Source: Ruminococcaceae bacterium UBA2854 (GTDB taxonomy: Bacteria > Bacillota > Clostridia > Oscillospirales > Acutalibacteraceae). Taken from it: DNA of 64,000 bases. Under the pieces are notes generated by a model. The model was not told the origin of the DNA, made no database searches, and was given only the letters and a program-made list of their open reading frames with translations. This document shows positions 7,828-16,313 of the stretch, piece after piece. A program made the translations under genes and the position numbers. Every line of letters starts with the position of its first letter. The stretch's first letter is position 1. Location of the stretch: NCBI GenBank assembly GCA_002350765.1, contig DEFK01000037.1:4388-68387 (forward strand). The letters run 5' to 3'.

Positions 7828-10371
7828 TTACGACTTCGCGTCGTACCAGGTTTCGCCTACGGAAGCTTCCGCTACCAAAGGAACGCTTAGCTTTACGGCT
7901 TTTTCCATTTCCTCCTGCAACAGCATAGCTACTCTCATCGACTCGTCAAACGGAGCTTCTACTATCAGTTCATCGTGAACCTGTAAAATCAATCTCGCGT
8001 TTAAGCCTTCGGCGTTTATACGCTTATCGACATTTATCATCGCGATTTTGATAATATCAGCCGCCGTCCCCTGGATAGGCATATTGCGGGCAACTCTCTC
8101 GCCGAACGCTCTCGTCATATGGTTAGATACGCTGAGCTCGGGAAGATAACGCCGTCTGCCGAACATTGTAACGGCGTAGCCCGTTTCTTTAGCCTGTTCA
8201 ACTACATTTTTCATATAGTTATCTATTCCGCTGTAATGAGCGAGATAGGATTTTATATAATTAGCGGCTTCCTTATTGGTAACCTTAATATCCTTAGCCA
8301 GCGAATACGCGCCGATTCCGTATACGATACCGAAGTTTACAGCCTTAGCGCGGCTTCGCATCTGAGGCGTAACCATATCGAGCGGCATATTGAATACCTG
8401 GGAAGCGGTAATTGAATGGATATCAACGTTATTCTTAAACGCGTCAATCATATTCTTATCGTCGGAAAGGTGGGCTAATACCCTAAGCTCAATCTGGCTG
8501 TAGTCGGCGTCGATTAAAACACAGCCCTCTTTAGCAACGAAGAATTTCCGCATCTCGCGTCCGAGATCGGTACGAACGGGAATATTCTGTAGATTAGGCT
8601 CGGTGGAGCTTATACGACCTGTACGCGTTTCGGTCTGGTTAAAGCTGGAATGAATTCTTCCGTCATCGCCGATAACCTTTAACAGACCGTCGCAATAGGT
8701 TGATTTCAGCTTAGAAAGCCCGCGGTAGCTTAGAACCATCTCAACTATCGGATAGCTGTAGCGCAAGCTTTCGAGCACGTCAGCGCTCGTGGAATAACCG
8801 CTTTTTGTCTTTTTCTTAGCGGGAAGTCCGAGCTCCTCGAAAAGAACTACTCCCAATTGCTTAGGAGAATTTATATTAAACTCGTGTCCCGCCTGCGAGT
8901 AGATCTCCTGCTCGAGATTATCAATCTGAGCCGAGAGCATTTTGCCGTAGGCTTTAATCCCCTCTTTATCCACGGAAAAGCCGATGTTCTCCATTTTAGC
9001 GAGCACATTAGCTAGCGGGATTTCAACCTCGTTCAAAAGCGAAGTCATTTCCTTTTCATCTATATCGGCTAAGACCTTCTCGCAAAGCTCGGGGAGCTTA
9101 TAGACAGAAGCGTATAATTCTTTATCAGAATTATTAAGCGTAGGAGGCTCCAATCCGTAAGACACACAAAGCTTGTCGAGCTCGTACGAGGACGAGGACG
9201 GCTGTAAAAGATAAGCGGCTAACAGCAGGTCGGTTTTAAGATTTTTAATCCCGAAGCCGTTTTTATCGGCATAAGCGAATAAAGGCTTGCTGTCGAATGT
9301 ATACTTTTCTATATTTTCGTCAGCTAATAGCTGAGCGATTTTCGCTTTATCCTTTAAAACCTCAACGCAACTATCTCCCGAGAATACGATACTGATATCG
9401 TCGTCCTCGATTTCGGCGATAAAGTAAAGCTTATCGCCCGAGAAGCTATCGGAAGCTTTTACGTCAATACTCTCTTTCTCCGCAGGAGAAGCGTTCTCGG
9501 CATTTTCGGACATATCGCGTAAGCCGAGCTGATCTATAAGCTTAAACAGCTCGAGCGAGCCCATATAGCGTACAGCCGCGTCAGCGTCGGGAATAACGAC
9601 CTTATAGCTGTCGAAGTCGAGGTCAATCGGAATATCGCGCTTAATCTCGCCGAGCATACGGCTCATATAAGCCTGCTCTTTATCGTTTTTGAGCTTATTC
9701 CTCATTCCCTCTTTAATATCAATTGTATCTATATTTTCATATATATTGTCTAAATTATCGAAACGGCTGATTAAATCAGTCGCGCCCTTGGGACCTATTC
9801 CCGTAACGCCCGGGATACAGTCGGAGCTGTCGCCCTGAATCGCTTTAACGTCAATAAGCTGGGCGGGAGTTACGTTATAATCCTCCTTAACCTTTTCAGG
9901 CGTATACATTATATTACCCTTGTTGGAGGCTAAATCGACGGTGGTATTGTCGCTTACGAGCTGGAGAGAATCCCTGTCGCCCGTAGCAAGATAGCACTTA
10001 ACGCCGTTTTTATCAGCTTCTGCCGAAAGCGTTCCGAGAATATCGTCCGCTTCAAAGCCTTCTTTAGATACGAGAGTATAACCGAGCATAGTAATCAGGG
10101 TTTTAAGCGGTTCGAGCTGAGCGGCTAAATCATCGGGCATACCCTTACGGTTAGCCTTATAGCCCTCGTACGCCTTATGGCGGAAGGTCGGAGCTTTTAA
10201 GTCGAACGCTATAGCGACGCGGTCGGGATTGGTTTCGGATTTTATTTTTTCGAGCATTGTAAGAAAGCCGTAAATAGCGTTAGTAGGCTGACCGCTTTTA
10301 GTGGTAAGCGGTCTTATTCCGTAAAAGGCTCTGTTTAAAATACTGTTTCCGTCTACAACTAAAATCGTCAT
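7828..10371 (-). CDS. polA: DNA polymerase I
   Basis: An 847-residue family A polymerase: N-terminal 5' nuclease (LVVDGNSILNRAFYGI, AFDLKAPTFRH, ADDILGTL, GDRDSLQL), a central 3'-5' exonuclease-like region (about 300-470) and a C-terminal polymerase with DADYSQIELRVLAHLS (motif A), RSRAKAVNFGIVYGIG (motif B) and QVHDELIVE (motif C). The central domain lacks the DxE signature of proofreading enzymes: the first strand reads YFIAEIEDDDIS. It is therefore probably proofreading-deficient, as in several Firmicutes. Its start overlaps the alr stop as ATGA. Confidence 0.97.
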   Translation of the reverse strand: MTILVVDGNSILNRAFYGIRPLTTKSGQPTNAIYGFLTMLEKIKSETNPDRVAIAFDLKAPTFRHKAYEGYKANRKGMPDDLAAQLEPLKTLITMLGYTLVSKEGFEADDILGTLSAEADKNGVKCYLATGDRDSLQLVSDNTTVDLASNKGNIMYTPEKVKEDYNVTPAQLIDVKAIQGDSSDCIPGVTGIGPKGATDLISRFDNLDNIYENIDTIDIKEGMRNKLKNDKEQAYMSRMLGEIKRDIPIDLDFDSYKVVIPDADAAVRYMGSLELFKLIDQLGLRDMSENAENASPAEKESIDVKASDSFSGDKLYFIAEIEDDDISIVFSGDSCVEVLKDKAKIAQLLADENIEKYTFDSKPLFAYADKNGFGIKNLKTDLLLAAYLLQPSSSSYELDKLCVSYGLEPPTLNNSDKELYASVYKLPELCEKVLADIDEKEMTSLLNEVEIPLANVLAKMENIGFSVDKEGIKAYGKMLSAQIDNLEQEIYSQAGHEFNINSPKQLGVVLFEELGLPAKKKTKSGYSTSADVLESLRYSYPIVEMVLSYRGLSKLKSTYCDGLLKVIGDDGRIHSSFNQTETRTGRISSTEPNLQNIPVRTDLGREMRKFFVAKEGCVLIDADYSQIELRVLAHLSDDKNMIDAFKNNVDIHSITASQVFNMPLDMVTPQMRSRAKAVNFGIVYGIGAYSLAKDIKVTNKEAANYIKSYLAHYSGIDNYMKNVVEQAKETGYAVTMFGRRRYLPELSVSNHMTRAFGERVARNMPIQGTAADIIKIAMINVDKRINAEGLNARLILQVHDELIVEAPFDESMRVAMLLQEEMEKAVKLSVPLVAEASVGETWYDAKS

Positions 10372-11543
10372 ATTTTATACATCACTTCCGTAACCGTCTC
10401 ATTTTTTACGTAAAGTCTAGGCACACGCTTCGATACCGAGCAGACAACCTCGTAATTAATGGTATTAGAGCATTCAGCTAAATCGTCGGCGGTTCTTTCA
10501 CCGTTTTCACCGCTTCCGAATACAATCACCTCGTCGCCGATTTCAACATCGTCGATATCCGTAATATCGAGCATAGTCTGGTCCATACAAATTCTTCCGA
10601 GTATTTCAGCGCGCTTTCCTTTTATAATCATATAGCCGTTTTCGGCGTAGGCGCGGATAAAGCCGTCCGCGTAACCCACGGGAACTGTCGCCACTCTCAT
10701 ATCCTTATCGGCGGTAAAAGTACGTCCGTAGGAAACTGTCGCGCCCTTTTTCAGTGTTTTAATATGGGCTATAACTGTTTTCATCGCCATACATGGCTTT
10801 AAATCGAGCCTGTCTTTTAAAAGTGGTGACGGAGCTAAGCCGTAGAGGATAATTCCCGCGCGTACCATATCGCAGTAGGTTTCGGGATAATCCTCAATCG
10901 CGCCCGAGTTAGAACAATGGACTATATCAAACTTAATATTATTTTCTTTTAAAGAATTAATAGTATGGGTAAAGTTAAAGAACTGCTTATTAGTAAACTC
11001 TTTTCCGTCAATATCGCTGTCGGAAACGCAGAAATGAGTAAAAATACCCTCGGCTTTTAAGCCCTCTAGCTTACAAGCGGTTTTTATTTCTTCTATAGAA
11101 TTATCATCTCTCGGGAAATCCTGGCACATAAAACCGATACGGCTCATACCCGTATCAAGCTTAATATGGATTTTTACCTCAATGTCATTAATCACGCATT
11201 GTTCGGACAAAGCCTTAGCGTAGTCGAGAGAATAAACCGCCTGGGAGATATTTAGCTCGGAAAGATCGACGGCGTTCTCAACGGGAGTATAGCCGAGTAT
11301 TAAAATCGGGAGGCTTATATTATAATCCCTTAGCTCCTTAGCCTCGTCGAGATTGCTTACGGCAAAATAATCCGCGCCGAGCTCCTCGTACAAAGCGGCT
11401 AAGGATACCGCGCCGTGGCCGTAGCCGTCGGCTTTAATAACACAGCAAAGCTTTCTATGCCCTATTTTTTCTTTTATCAGCTTAAAATTGTTTCGCACAT
11501 TATCGAGAGAAATCTCCGTCCAAGTACGTTTTACCATATCCAT
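10368..11543 (-). CDS. alr: Alanine racemase
   Basis: A 391-residue PLP enzyme making D-alanine for peptidoglycan. The PLP lysine is in CVIKADGYGHG, and the second-barrel motifs LDTGMSRIGF and RICMDQTMLDIT (the catalytic Tyr region is VSYGRTF) are intact. AAGGAAGGG lies 8 nt before the ATG. It is the first gene of the minus-strand run reaching ruvX, diverging from putP across a 226 nt AT-rich gap. Confidence 0.96.
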   Translation of the reverse strand: MDMVKRTWTEISLDNVRNNFKLIKEKIGHRKLCCVIKADGYGHGAVSLAALYEELGADYFAVSNLDEAKELRDYNISLPILILGYTPVENAVDLSELNISQAVYSLDYAKALSEQCVINDIEVKIHIKLDTGMSRIGFMCQDFPRDDNSIEEIKTACKLEGLKAEGIFTHFCVSDSDIDGKEFTNKQFFNFTHTINSLKENNIKFDIVHCSNSGAIEDYPETYCDMVRAGIILYGLAPSPLLKDRLDLKPCMAMKTVIAHIKTLKKGATVSYGRTFTADKDMRVATVPVGYADGFIRAYAENGYMIIKGKRAEILGRICMDQTMLDITDIDDVEIGDEVIVFGSGENGERTADDLAECSNTINYEVVCSVSKRVPRLYVKNETVTEVMYKI

Positions 11544-11673
11544 TATAAACGCCCTTCCTTAAAATACGCCATATTAATCCATAATATACTTAGAATAAGT
11601 ATACTACAAAACTGATTTTTATTCAATAACATAATCGCAAATAAAAAATATTTGTTATATATATAAAAATTGT

Positions 11674-11702
11674 TTGCAAAAATTATATATATATGGTATA
11701 TT
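11674..11702 (+). promoter_or_regulatory. Candidate promoter of putP
   Basis: TTGCAA at 11674-11679, a 17 nt spacer, then TATATT at 11697-11702, in the AT-rich alr/putP gap. A leader of about 60 nt would run to the strong AGGAGGG ribosome binding site of putP. Assigned by consensus only. Confidence 0.5.
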
Positions 11703-11769
11703 AATTAGTGTTTTATTAATGCTTTACTAAGCTAAAGTGTTAAAATGTTAAATTCACAGGAGGGAAATT

Positions 11770-13338
11770 ATGACAGTTGCAAACATAATAGTGCTGTGCG
11801 CGTTTGCCTTTTATTTGTGCATAATGATCTTTATCGGCGCTATTAACGCAAAAAGTAAAAACAACGAGGACTACTTCCTCGGCGGACGAGGACTAGGCGC
11901 ATGGACAGCGGCTATCTCGGCGGAGGCTTCCGATATGAGCGGATGGCTTCTTATGGGACTTCCGGGAGCGTTCTACCTCACAGGCTCGGGCGATATCTGG
12001 ATCGCTATCGGACTTTTAATCGGTACTGTCCTTAACTGGATATTTGTATCTAAGAAACTGAGAAGATACACGATTAAATCCCAGAACAGCCTTACGATCC
12101 CGAGCTTCTTCGACAACAGATTTAAGAGTAAGGGCGCTTTAAAGATAGTTTCGGCTATTATTATCGCGGTATTCTTCTCGGTATATACCGCGTCCGCGTT
12201 CTCAAGCGGAGCTAAGCTCTTCGCCACACTCTTCGGCGACGGCAGCGAAGAAAGCTTTAAGAGCATTTACTTAATCGGTCTTATTATCGCGGCGGTAGTT
12301 ATTCTCGTATACACGCTGCTCGGCGGATTCAAGGCTGTATGTACTACAGACCTTATCCAGGGTATGCTTATGTTGGTAGCGATTTTAACCGTTCCTATTA
12401 TCGCTTACGCGATTATTTCAGGCAACGGCGGACTTGACGCTAACCTTATGAAGCACGCTGATATCAAGGGCTACGAGATAACTAACGCGGCTTCGTTTAT
12501 TAACCCGCTTGACGAAGGTCTTTCATGGCAGGGTATTATTTCAGGTCTCGCGTGGGGTCTCGGTTACTTCGGTATGCCCCATATTCTTGTTAGATTTATG
12601 GCGGTTAAGAGCGAAAAAGAAATCAAGAAATCGGGAACAATCGCTATTATCTGGGTTACACTCGCGTTTATCGCTTCGTTCCTTATCGGTATCTTCGGAC
12701 GCGCGTTCCTTACTAACAACTTAAGCGAAACTACCAGCGAAACCGTTTTCATCAGAATGATTCAGCAGATATTTACCGACAACTTCGTACTTATCTTTAT
12801 CGGCGGCATCTTCCTTTGCGGTATATTAGCCGCGGTTATGAGTACGGCTGACAGCCAGTTACTCGTTACGGCTTCGGCTATTTCCGAGGATTTGTACAAG
12901 GGTACTATTAAGAAGGACGCTTCCGAAAAGAACGCTCTTATGGTAGGTAGATTGGCGGTTATCATTATCGCTTTAATCGCGTTCGTTATCGCTTTAGATC
13001 CAAATTCAAGTATTATGGGACTTGTTTCCGACGCCTGGGCAGGCTTCGGCGCGGCGTTCGGACCTGTTGTACTTCTCGCTCTGTTCTGGAAACGCAGTAA
13101 CGCGGCGGGCGCTATGGCAGGTATGATAAGCGGCGCGCTTACAGTTATCGTATGGGACTATATCCCGATGATAAGTACAGCGGACGGCTTAGCTACTATC
13201 GGCAGCGCTACAGGTCTTTACTCCTTGGCTATCGGCTTCCCCGTTGCTCTGGTAATGATGATTGTTGTATCTCTTATTACTAAAGCTCCGAGCGATGAAA
13301 TCGTTAAAGAGTTCGAAAGTGTTAAGACAGCAGAATAA
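11770..13338 (+). CDS. putP: Sodium/proline symporter
   Basis: A 522-residue SSS-family transporter with about 13 transmembrane helices. The N-terminus (NNEDYFLGGRGLGAWTAAIS, then AEASDMSGWLLMGLPGA) carries the sodium and proline site residues typical of PutP, and SAISEDLYKG near residue 370 is also characteristic. It imports proline with Na+. Monocistronic: a strong ribosome binding site precedes it and a terminator hairpin follows at 13357. Confidence 0.93.
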   Translation: MTVANIIVLCAFAFYLCIMIFIGAINAKSKNNEDYFLGGRGLGAWTAAISAEASDMSGWLLMGLPGAFYLTGSGDIWIAIGLLIGTVLNWIFVSKKLRRYTIKSQNSLTIPSFFDNRFKSKGALKIVSAIIIAVFFSVYTASAFSSGAKLFATLFGDGSEESFKSIYLIGLIIAAVVILVYTLLGGFKAVCTTDLIQGMLMLVAILTVPIIAYAIISGNGGLDANLMKHADIKGYEITNAASFINPLDEGLSWQGIISGLAWGLGYFGMPHILVRFMAVKSEKEIKKSGTIAIIWVTLAFIASFLIGIFGRAFLTNNLSETTSETVFIRMIQQIFTDNFVLIFIGGIFLCGILAAVMSTADSQLLVTASAISEDLYKGTIKKDASEKNALMVGRLAVIIIALIAFVIALDPNSSIMGLVSDAWAGFGAAFGPVVLLALFWKRSNAAGAMAGMISGALTVIVWDYIPMISTADGLATIGSATGLYSLAIGFPVALVMMIVVSLITKAPSDEIVKEFESVKTAE

Positions 13339-13356
13339 TAAATTATAATATATAAC

Positions 13357-13387
13357 GGGACGGTGTAATTACGCCGTCCTGTTTTTT
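13357..13387 (+). terminator. Rho-independent terminator of putP
   Basis: GGACGG(TG) pairs with (CG)CCGTCC around a TAATTA loop and is followed by TGTTTTTT. Confidence 0.9.
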
Positions 13388-13537
13388 ATGAAAAAGTCTA
13401 CGATTTTTGAAAAATTTTTTCACTATATATTAACAGAGTTGTAACTTTAACCCCTCTTTTCCATATATTCAAGAGAATTTTTCGTTATAATGTTAAAATC
13501 AACTAAAAATTTTCGATTTTTTTTTACATTTTAAACA

Positions 13538-13566
13538 TTGATTTATTTTATAAGATACATTATAAT
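13538..13566 (+). promoter_or_regulatory. Promoter of the lysine-tailed surface protein gene
   Basis: TTGATT (13538-13543), 17 nt, TATAAT (13561-13566), with AAGGAGG just before the ATG at 13614. Near-consensus in both boxes and in the ribosome binding site, which agrees with the high-expression codon use of the gene. Confidence 0.75.
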
Positions 13567-13613
13567 ATTACATAGGTTTAACGACCGAAATATTTTTTAA
13601 GGAGGAAAATCCA

Positions 13614-15401
13614 ATGGGAATTTTCAAGAAGACTTTAGCGGTTGTTCTTGCAGCTCTTATGTTAGTTTCTGTATTCACAGTTGCTGCATTTGCTGAGGAA
13701 GGCGCTACAGTAGTAAGAGGTACTCTCCCGAACTGTGACTGGGATGGTACTTATGACGCTGATAACACACTTACAGGCGGAAGCATTACTTATCCTTCTG
13801 TTGCTGCAGGTAGCTATCAGTTTAAGGTTGTTGAGAACGGCACATGGTACGGTGTTGACGGCGATAAGAACGTTGATATCGAAGTATCACAGGAAAGTGA
13901 TCTCACAATCACATTTAACGCTGAGACAAAAGAGATTGGTTTCTCAGGTACAAACGTATCTGCTAAGTCAAGCCTCACAGTTGAGAAGCTCCAGGTTATG
14001 GGTACTGTAACAGGCACAACTTGGAACTTCGAAGACGCTGCTCAGATGACAGGCGAAAACGACGTTTACACAGTAACACTCAATAACGTTGCTGCTGGCG
14101 ACTATGCTTACAAGTTCGCTGCTAACGGTTCTTGGGCTGCTAACTGGGGCGCTGAGACCGAAGGCGACGAGAGAACAAGCGGTGATCTTACTTACAACGG
14201 TAAAAACTTTGACCTCTATCTCGATTCTGCTAAGGATGTTACTTTCAAGTTAGACCTTTCTGCTTTTGATTACAGCACAAAGACAGGCGCTACTTATGAG
14301 GTAGTATTATCTTCTCCCACAGTAGAGACAACTGCTCCTGTTGAAGAGACAACAGAGGCTCAGGAAGGCACAACTGCTCCTGTTGAAGAGACAACAACTC
14401 CCGCTACACCTGATGAGAAGGAGACAACAGTTCCCGCAACAGATTCCGCAACAGATCCCGCATCTGTTGACGAGCAGGAGACAACAGTTCCCGCTTCACC
14501 TGACGAGAAACCCGCTTCACCTGACGATAAGCCCGCAACAATCGTTCCCGGTTTCTATGTTGTAGGCTCTGAGGAAGTTTGCGGACTTGAGTGGGAAAAC
14601 GATGACTTTGCTCACGTTTACACACACAGCGAGCCCATGCAGTTATCTGCTGACGGCGTAACATACTATCAGGTATTTGAGAACATCAAGGCTTCTGCTG
14701 GCAACGAGACTGAAGAAGGTAATGACATCTATGTATTCAAGGTTGTATACATCGACGAGCTCGGTAACGTTACATGGCATCCGGGCGGAATGGGCAACAA
14801 CACTAAGGTTACAGTTGCTGAGGACGGTTCTACAGTATTCTTCCAGTTCAAGCTCCTCGCTTCAAGACCCACTAAGGAAGGTACAGATCCTGAGGCAGTA
14901 ATCGCTACAGTTTACGGTCCTAACGATGAGAAACCCGCTGACTTCTCTAAGGTTCCTTATCCTGAGAAGGAAGAAGAGACAACAGTAGCTCCTACAACAG
15001 TAGAGCCCACAACAGTTGCTCCTACAACAGTAGCTCCCAAACAGCCTACTACTAAGAAGACAACAACTACTAAGAAGACAGCTAACAAGGCTAAGGTAAG
15101 CGTTCCTAAGAAGGCTCCTAAGGCTACAGCTAAGACTCTTAAGAAGAAGGGCATCAAGGTTTCTAAGCTTATCAAGATCACAAAGACTAAGGGCGCAAAG
15201 GTAACTTATAAGATCCTTAAGAAGGGTACTTCTAAGAAGATCTATAAGAAGATTTACGTTAAGGGCACAAAGATCAAGATCAAGAAGAAAGCTTCTGTTA
15301 AGAAGGGTACTTACAAGATCAAGCTTCAGATTAAGATTGGCGCGACTAAGAAAGTTAAGGCTAAGACAATCAAGAAGGTAGTTAAGCTTACAATTAAATA
15401 A
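13614..15401 (+). CDS. Highly expressed secreted surface protein with three beta-sandwich modules and Lys-rich tail
   Basis: A 595-residue protein with a signal peptide (cleavage near AAFA-EEGA, residue 27). Modules 1 (about 30-118) and 2 (about 119-227) resemble the X25/SusE-SusF type starch-binding or carbohydrate-binding beta-sandwich (pattern SVAAGSYQFKVVENGTWYGV and NVAAGDYAYKFAANGSWAAN). A Thr/Glu/Pro linker of repeats such as TTAPVEETT follows (about 228-315), then a third module (about 316-450), a second T/P linker, and a C-terminal 100 residues with about one Lys in three (KVTYKILKKGTSKKIYKK), a basic Ig-like form common on gut Firmicute surfaces. There is no LPXTG and no dockerin. 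Codons (GCT, ACA, AAG) are far more biased than in the neighbours, indicating high expression. Role in starch binding is inferred from modules and context. Confidence 0.7.
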   Translation: MGIFKKTLAVVLAALMLVSVFTVAAFAEEGATVVRGTLPNCDWDGTYDADNTLTGGSITYPSVAAGSYQFKVVENGTWYGVDGDKNVDIEVSQESDLTITFNAETKEIGFSGTNVSAKSSLTVEKLQVMGTVTGTTWNFEDAAQMTGENDVYTVTLNNVAAGDYAYKFAANGSWAANWGAETEGDERTSGDLTYNGKNFDLYLDSAKDVTFKLDLSAFDYSTKTGATYEVVLSSPTVETTAPVEETTEAQEGTTAPVEETTTPATPDEKETTVPATDSATDPASVDEQETTVPASPDEKPASPDDKPATIVPGFYVVGSEEVCGLEWENDDFAHVYTHSEPMQLSADGVTYYQVFENIKASAGNETEEGNDIYVFKVVYIDELGNVTWHPGGMGNNTKVTVAEDGSTVFFQFKLLASRPTKEGTDPEAVIATVYGPNDEKPADFSKVPYPEKEEETTVAPTTVEPTTVAPTTVAPKQPTTKKTTTTKKTANKAKVSVPKKAPKATAKTLKKKGIKVSKLIKITKTKGAKVTYKILKKGTSKKIYKKIYVKGTKIKIKKKASVKKGTYKIKLQIKIGATKKVKAKTIKKVVKLTIK

Positions 15402-15418
15402 TCTTACTTAGATTTTTT

Positions 15419-15453
15419 AGGACTCCCCCAGCGGGAGTCCTATTTTTATTTTT
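15419..15453 (+). terminator. Terminator of the surface protein gene
   Basis: AGGACTCCC / GGGAGTCCT stem (15419-15441) with a 5 nt loop, then ATTTTTATTTTT. Confidence 0.95.
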
Positions 15454-15670
15454 CCACGTCATGCGTGGACGTTCCTATTTAAAATGTCCTATCCCCCGTA
15501 CGTTTAATGTCCTATGAAGTTTTGGATAAGGATGATAAGTTCTGCGCTTTGGTTTATATACAACACCTTAACAAGGGCTTAGAACCGAGAACTGAGAACT
15601 GATAACTAACAACTAACCTGTCACAGATGTCACAGCAAATTTCACTATACCCCCTACGGTTTAATAACAG

Positions 15671-15800
15671 CTGTCATACTGAGTGGTTTGCGAAGCAAAA
15701 TTCGCGATAGCGAATAACCGAAGGATCTTACTCTGTAAGATGACGTTGTGAAAGAGGTATAAGATCTTTCGACTCCGCTTCGCTCCGCTCAAGATGACAG
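15671..15800. repeat. 130 bp block bounded by inverted repeats
   Basis: The ends CTGTCATactGAG (15671-15683) and CTCaagATGACAG (15788-15800) are inverted copies matching at 10 of 13 positions. Inside are further short palindromes (TTCGCGATAGCGAA, AAGATCTTTCGACTCCGC, CGCTTCGCTCCGC). The style recalls short palindromic dispersed elements seen in many bacterial genomes (GTCAT...AAGGATCT...ATGAC). No target duplication is evident. Confidence 0.6.
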
Positions 15801-15824
15801 GTGGAGCGCACGTAGTGACTCAGA

Positions 15825-16019
15825 AAAATATGAACCTCTCCTCCCTATCCAAAGTTACACAGACAAACAAAGGTCAGAGGGATATAACATTTTAAAGAGG
15901 GAATGCACGGATTGACGAGCAAAAATAAAATATGAACCTCTCCTCCCTATCCAAAGTTCAACAGACAAACAAAGGTCCGGGGGATATAATATTTTAAAGA
16001 GGGAATCAAAGGATTGACG
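15825..16019. repeat. Two 93 bp direct repeats
   Basis: 15825-15917 and 15927-16019 align without gaps at an offset of exactly 102 nt. Counting from TATGAACC to ATTGACG I find 8 mismatches in 89 positions. Shared blocks include CTCTCCTCCCTATCCAAAG, AGACAAACAAAGGTC and ATTTTAAAGAGGGAAT. No coding frame is conserved between them. Confidence 0.9.
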
Positions 16020-16200
16020 TGGAGTTTTAAAAAAATTGTAACTATATAATTACAAATTTTAACAAACGAACAACTTTTAAATAAGTTACAATTTAGTATA
16101 AAACTGTCGTTTTTCAACGTTTAATTCCATTAGAAAAATTTATTTAACTTTTATGCTCGTATTGCACAAAAATCTCATCGAAAATTTGTCATTTTGACTA

Positions 16201-16229
16201 TTGACGAAAACGGTGAAATCCGATATAAT
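16201..16229 (+). promoter_or_regulatory. nrdDG promoter
   Basis: TTGACG (16201-16206), 17 nt spacer, TATAAT (16224-16229). It lies about 85 nt upstream of nrdD and overlaps or adjoins the candidate NrdR boxes. Confidence 0.8.
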
Positions 16230-16266
16230 GTGCAGGCAATCTGAGAGATACCACAATATATTGTGG
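16218..16266 (+). promoter_or_regulatory. Candidate tandem NrdR boxes
   Basis: CCACAATATATTGTGG (16251-16266) is a perfect 16 bp palindrome matching the NrdR box core (CAATATATTG). A degenerate partner at 16218-16233 (CGATATAATGTG core) matches it at 10 of 16 positions and is spaced 33 nt away, about three helical turns, covering the -10 box. Paired NrdR boxes at this spacing are the known operator of ribonucleotide reductase operons. Confidence 0.75.
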
Positions 16267-16313
16267 TTTTAAAGAAATAACGATTACAAACGTGTAATAT
16301 GGGAGGATTTAGA

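Larger units (their letters stand above)
15454..16200. other. Repeat-rich gap without a recognisable gene
   Basis: No open frame here has a ribosome binding site or a recognisable product. The stretch is a patchwork: two copies of AATGTCCTAT near 15483 and 15508, a run of GAACTGA/AACTAAC words near 15587-15615, an inverted-repeat-bounded block at 15671-15800, and two direct repeats at 15825-16019. The last 180 nt are AT-rich and lead into the nrdD promoter. Confidence 0.7.

Noticed and set aside
13735..15181. Several open frames on both strands inside the lysine-tailed surface protein gene
   Set aside because: They are shadows of its Thr/Pro/Glu and Lys-rich codons; none has a ribosome binding site or recognisable product.
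15454..16298. Possible CRISPR array in the repeat-rich gap
   Set aside because: There are only two long direct repeats, 93 bp each and nearly adjacent, with no short regular spacers and no cas genes.
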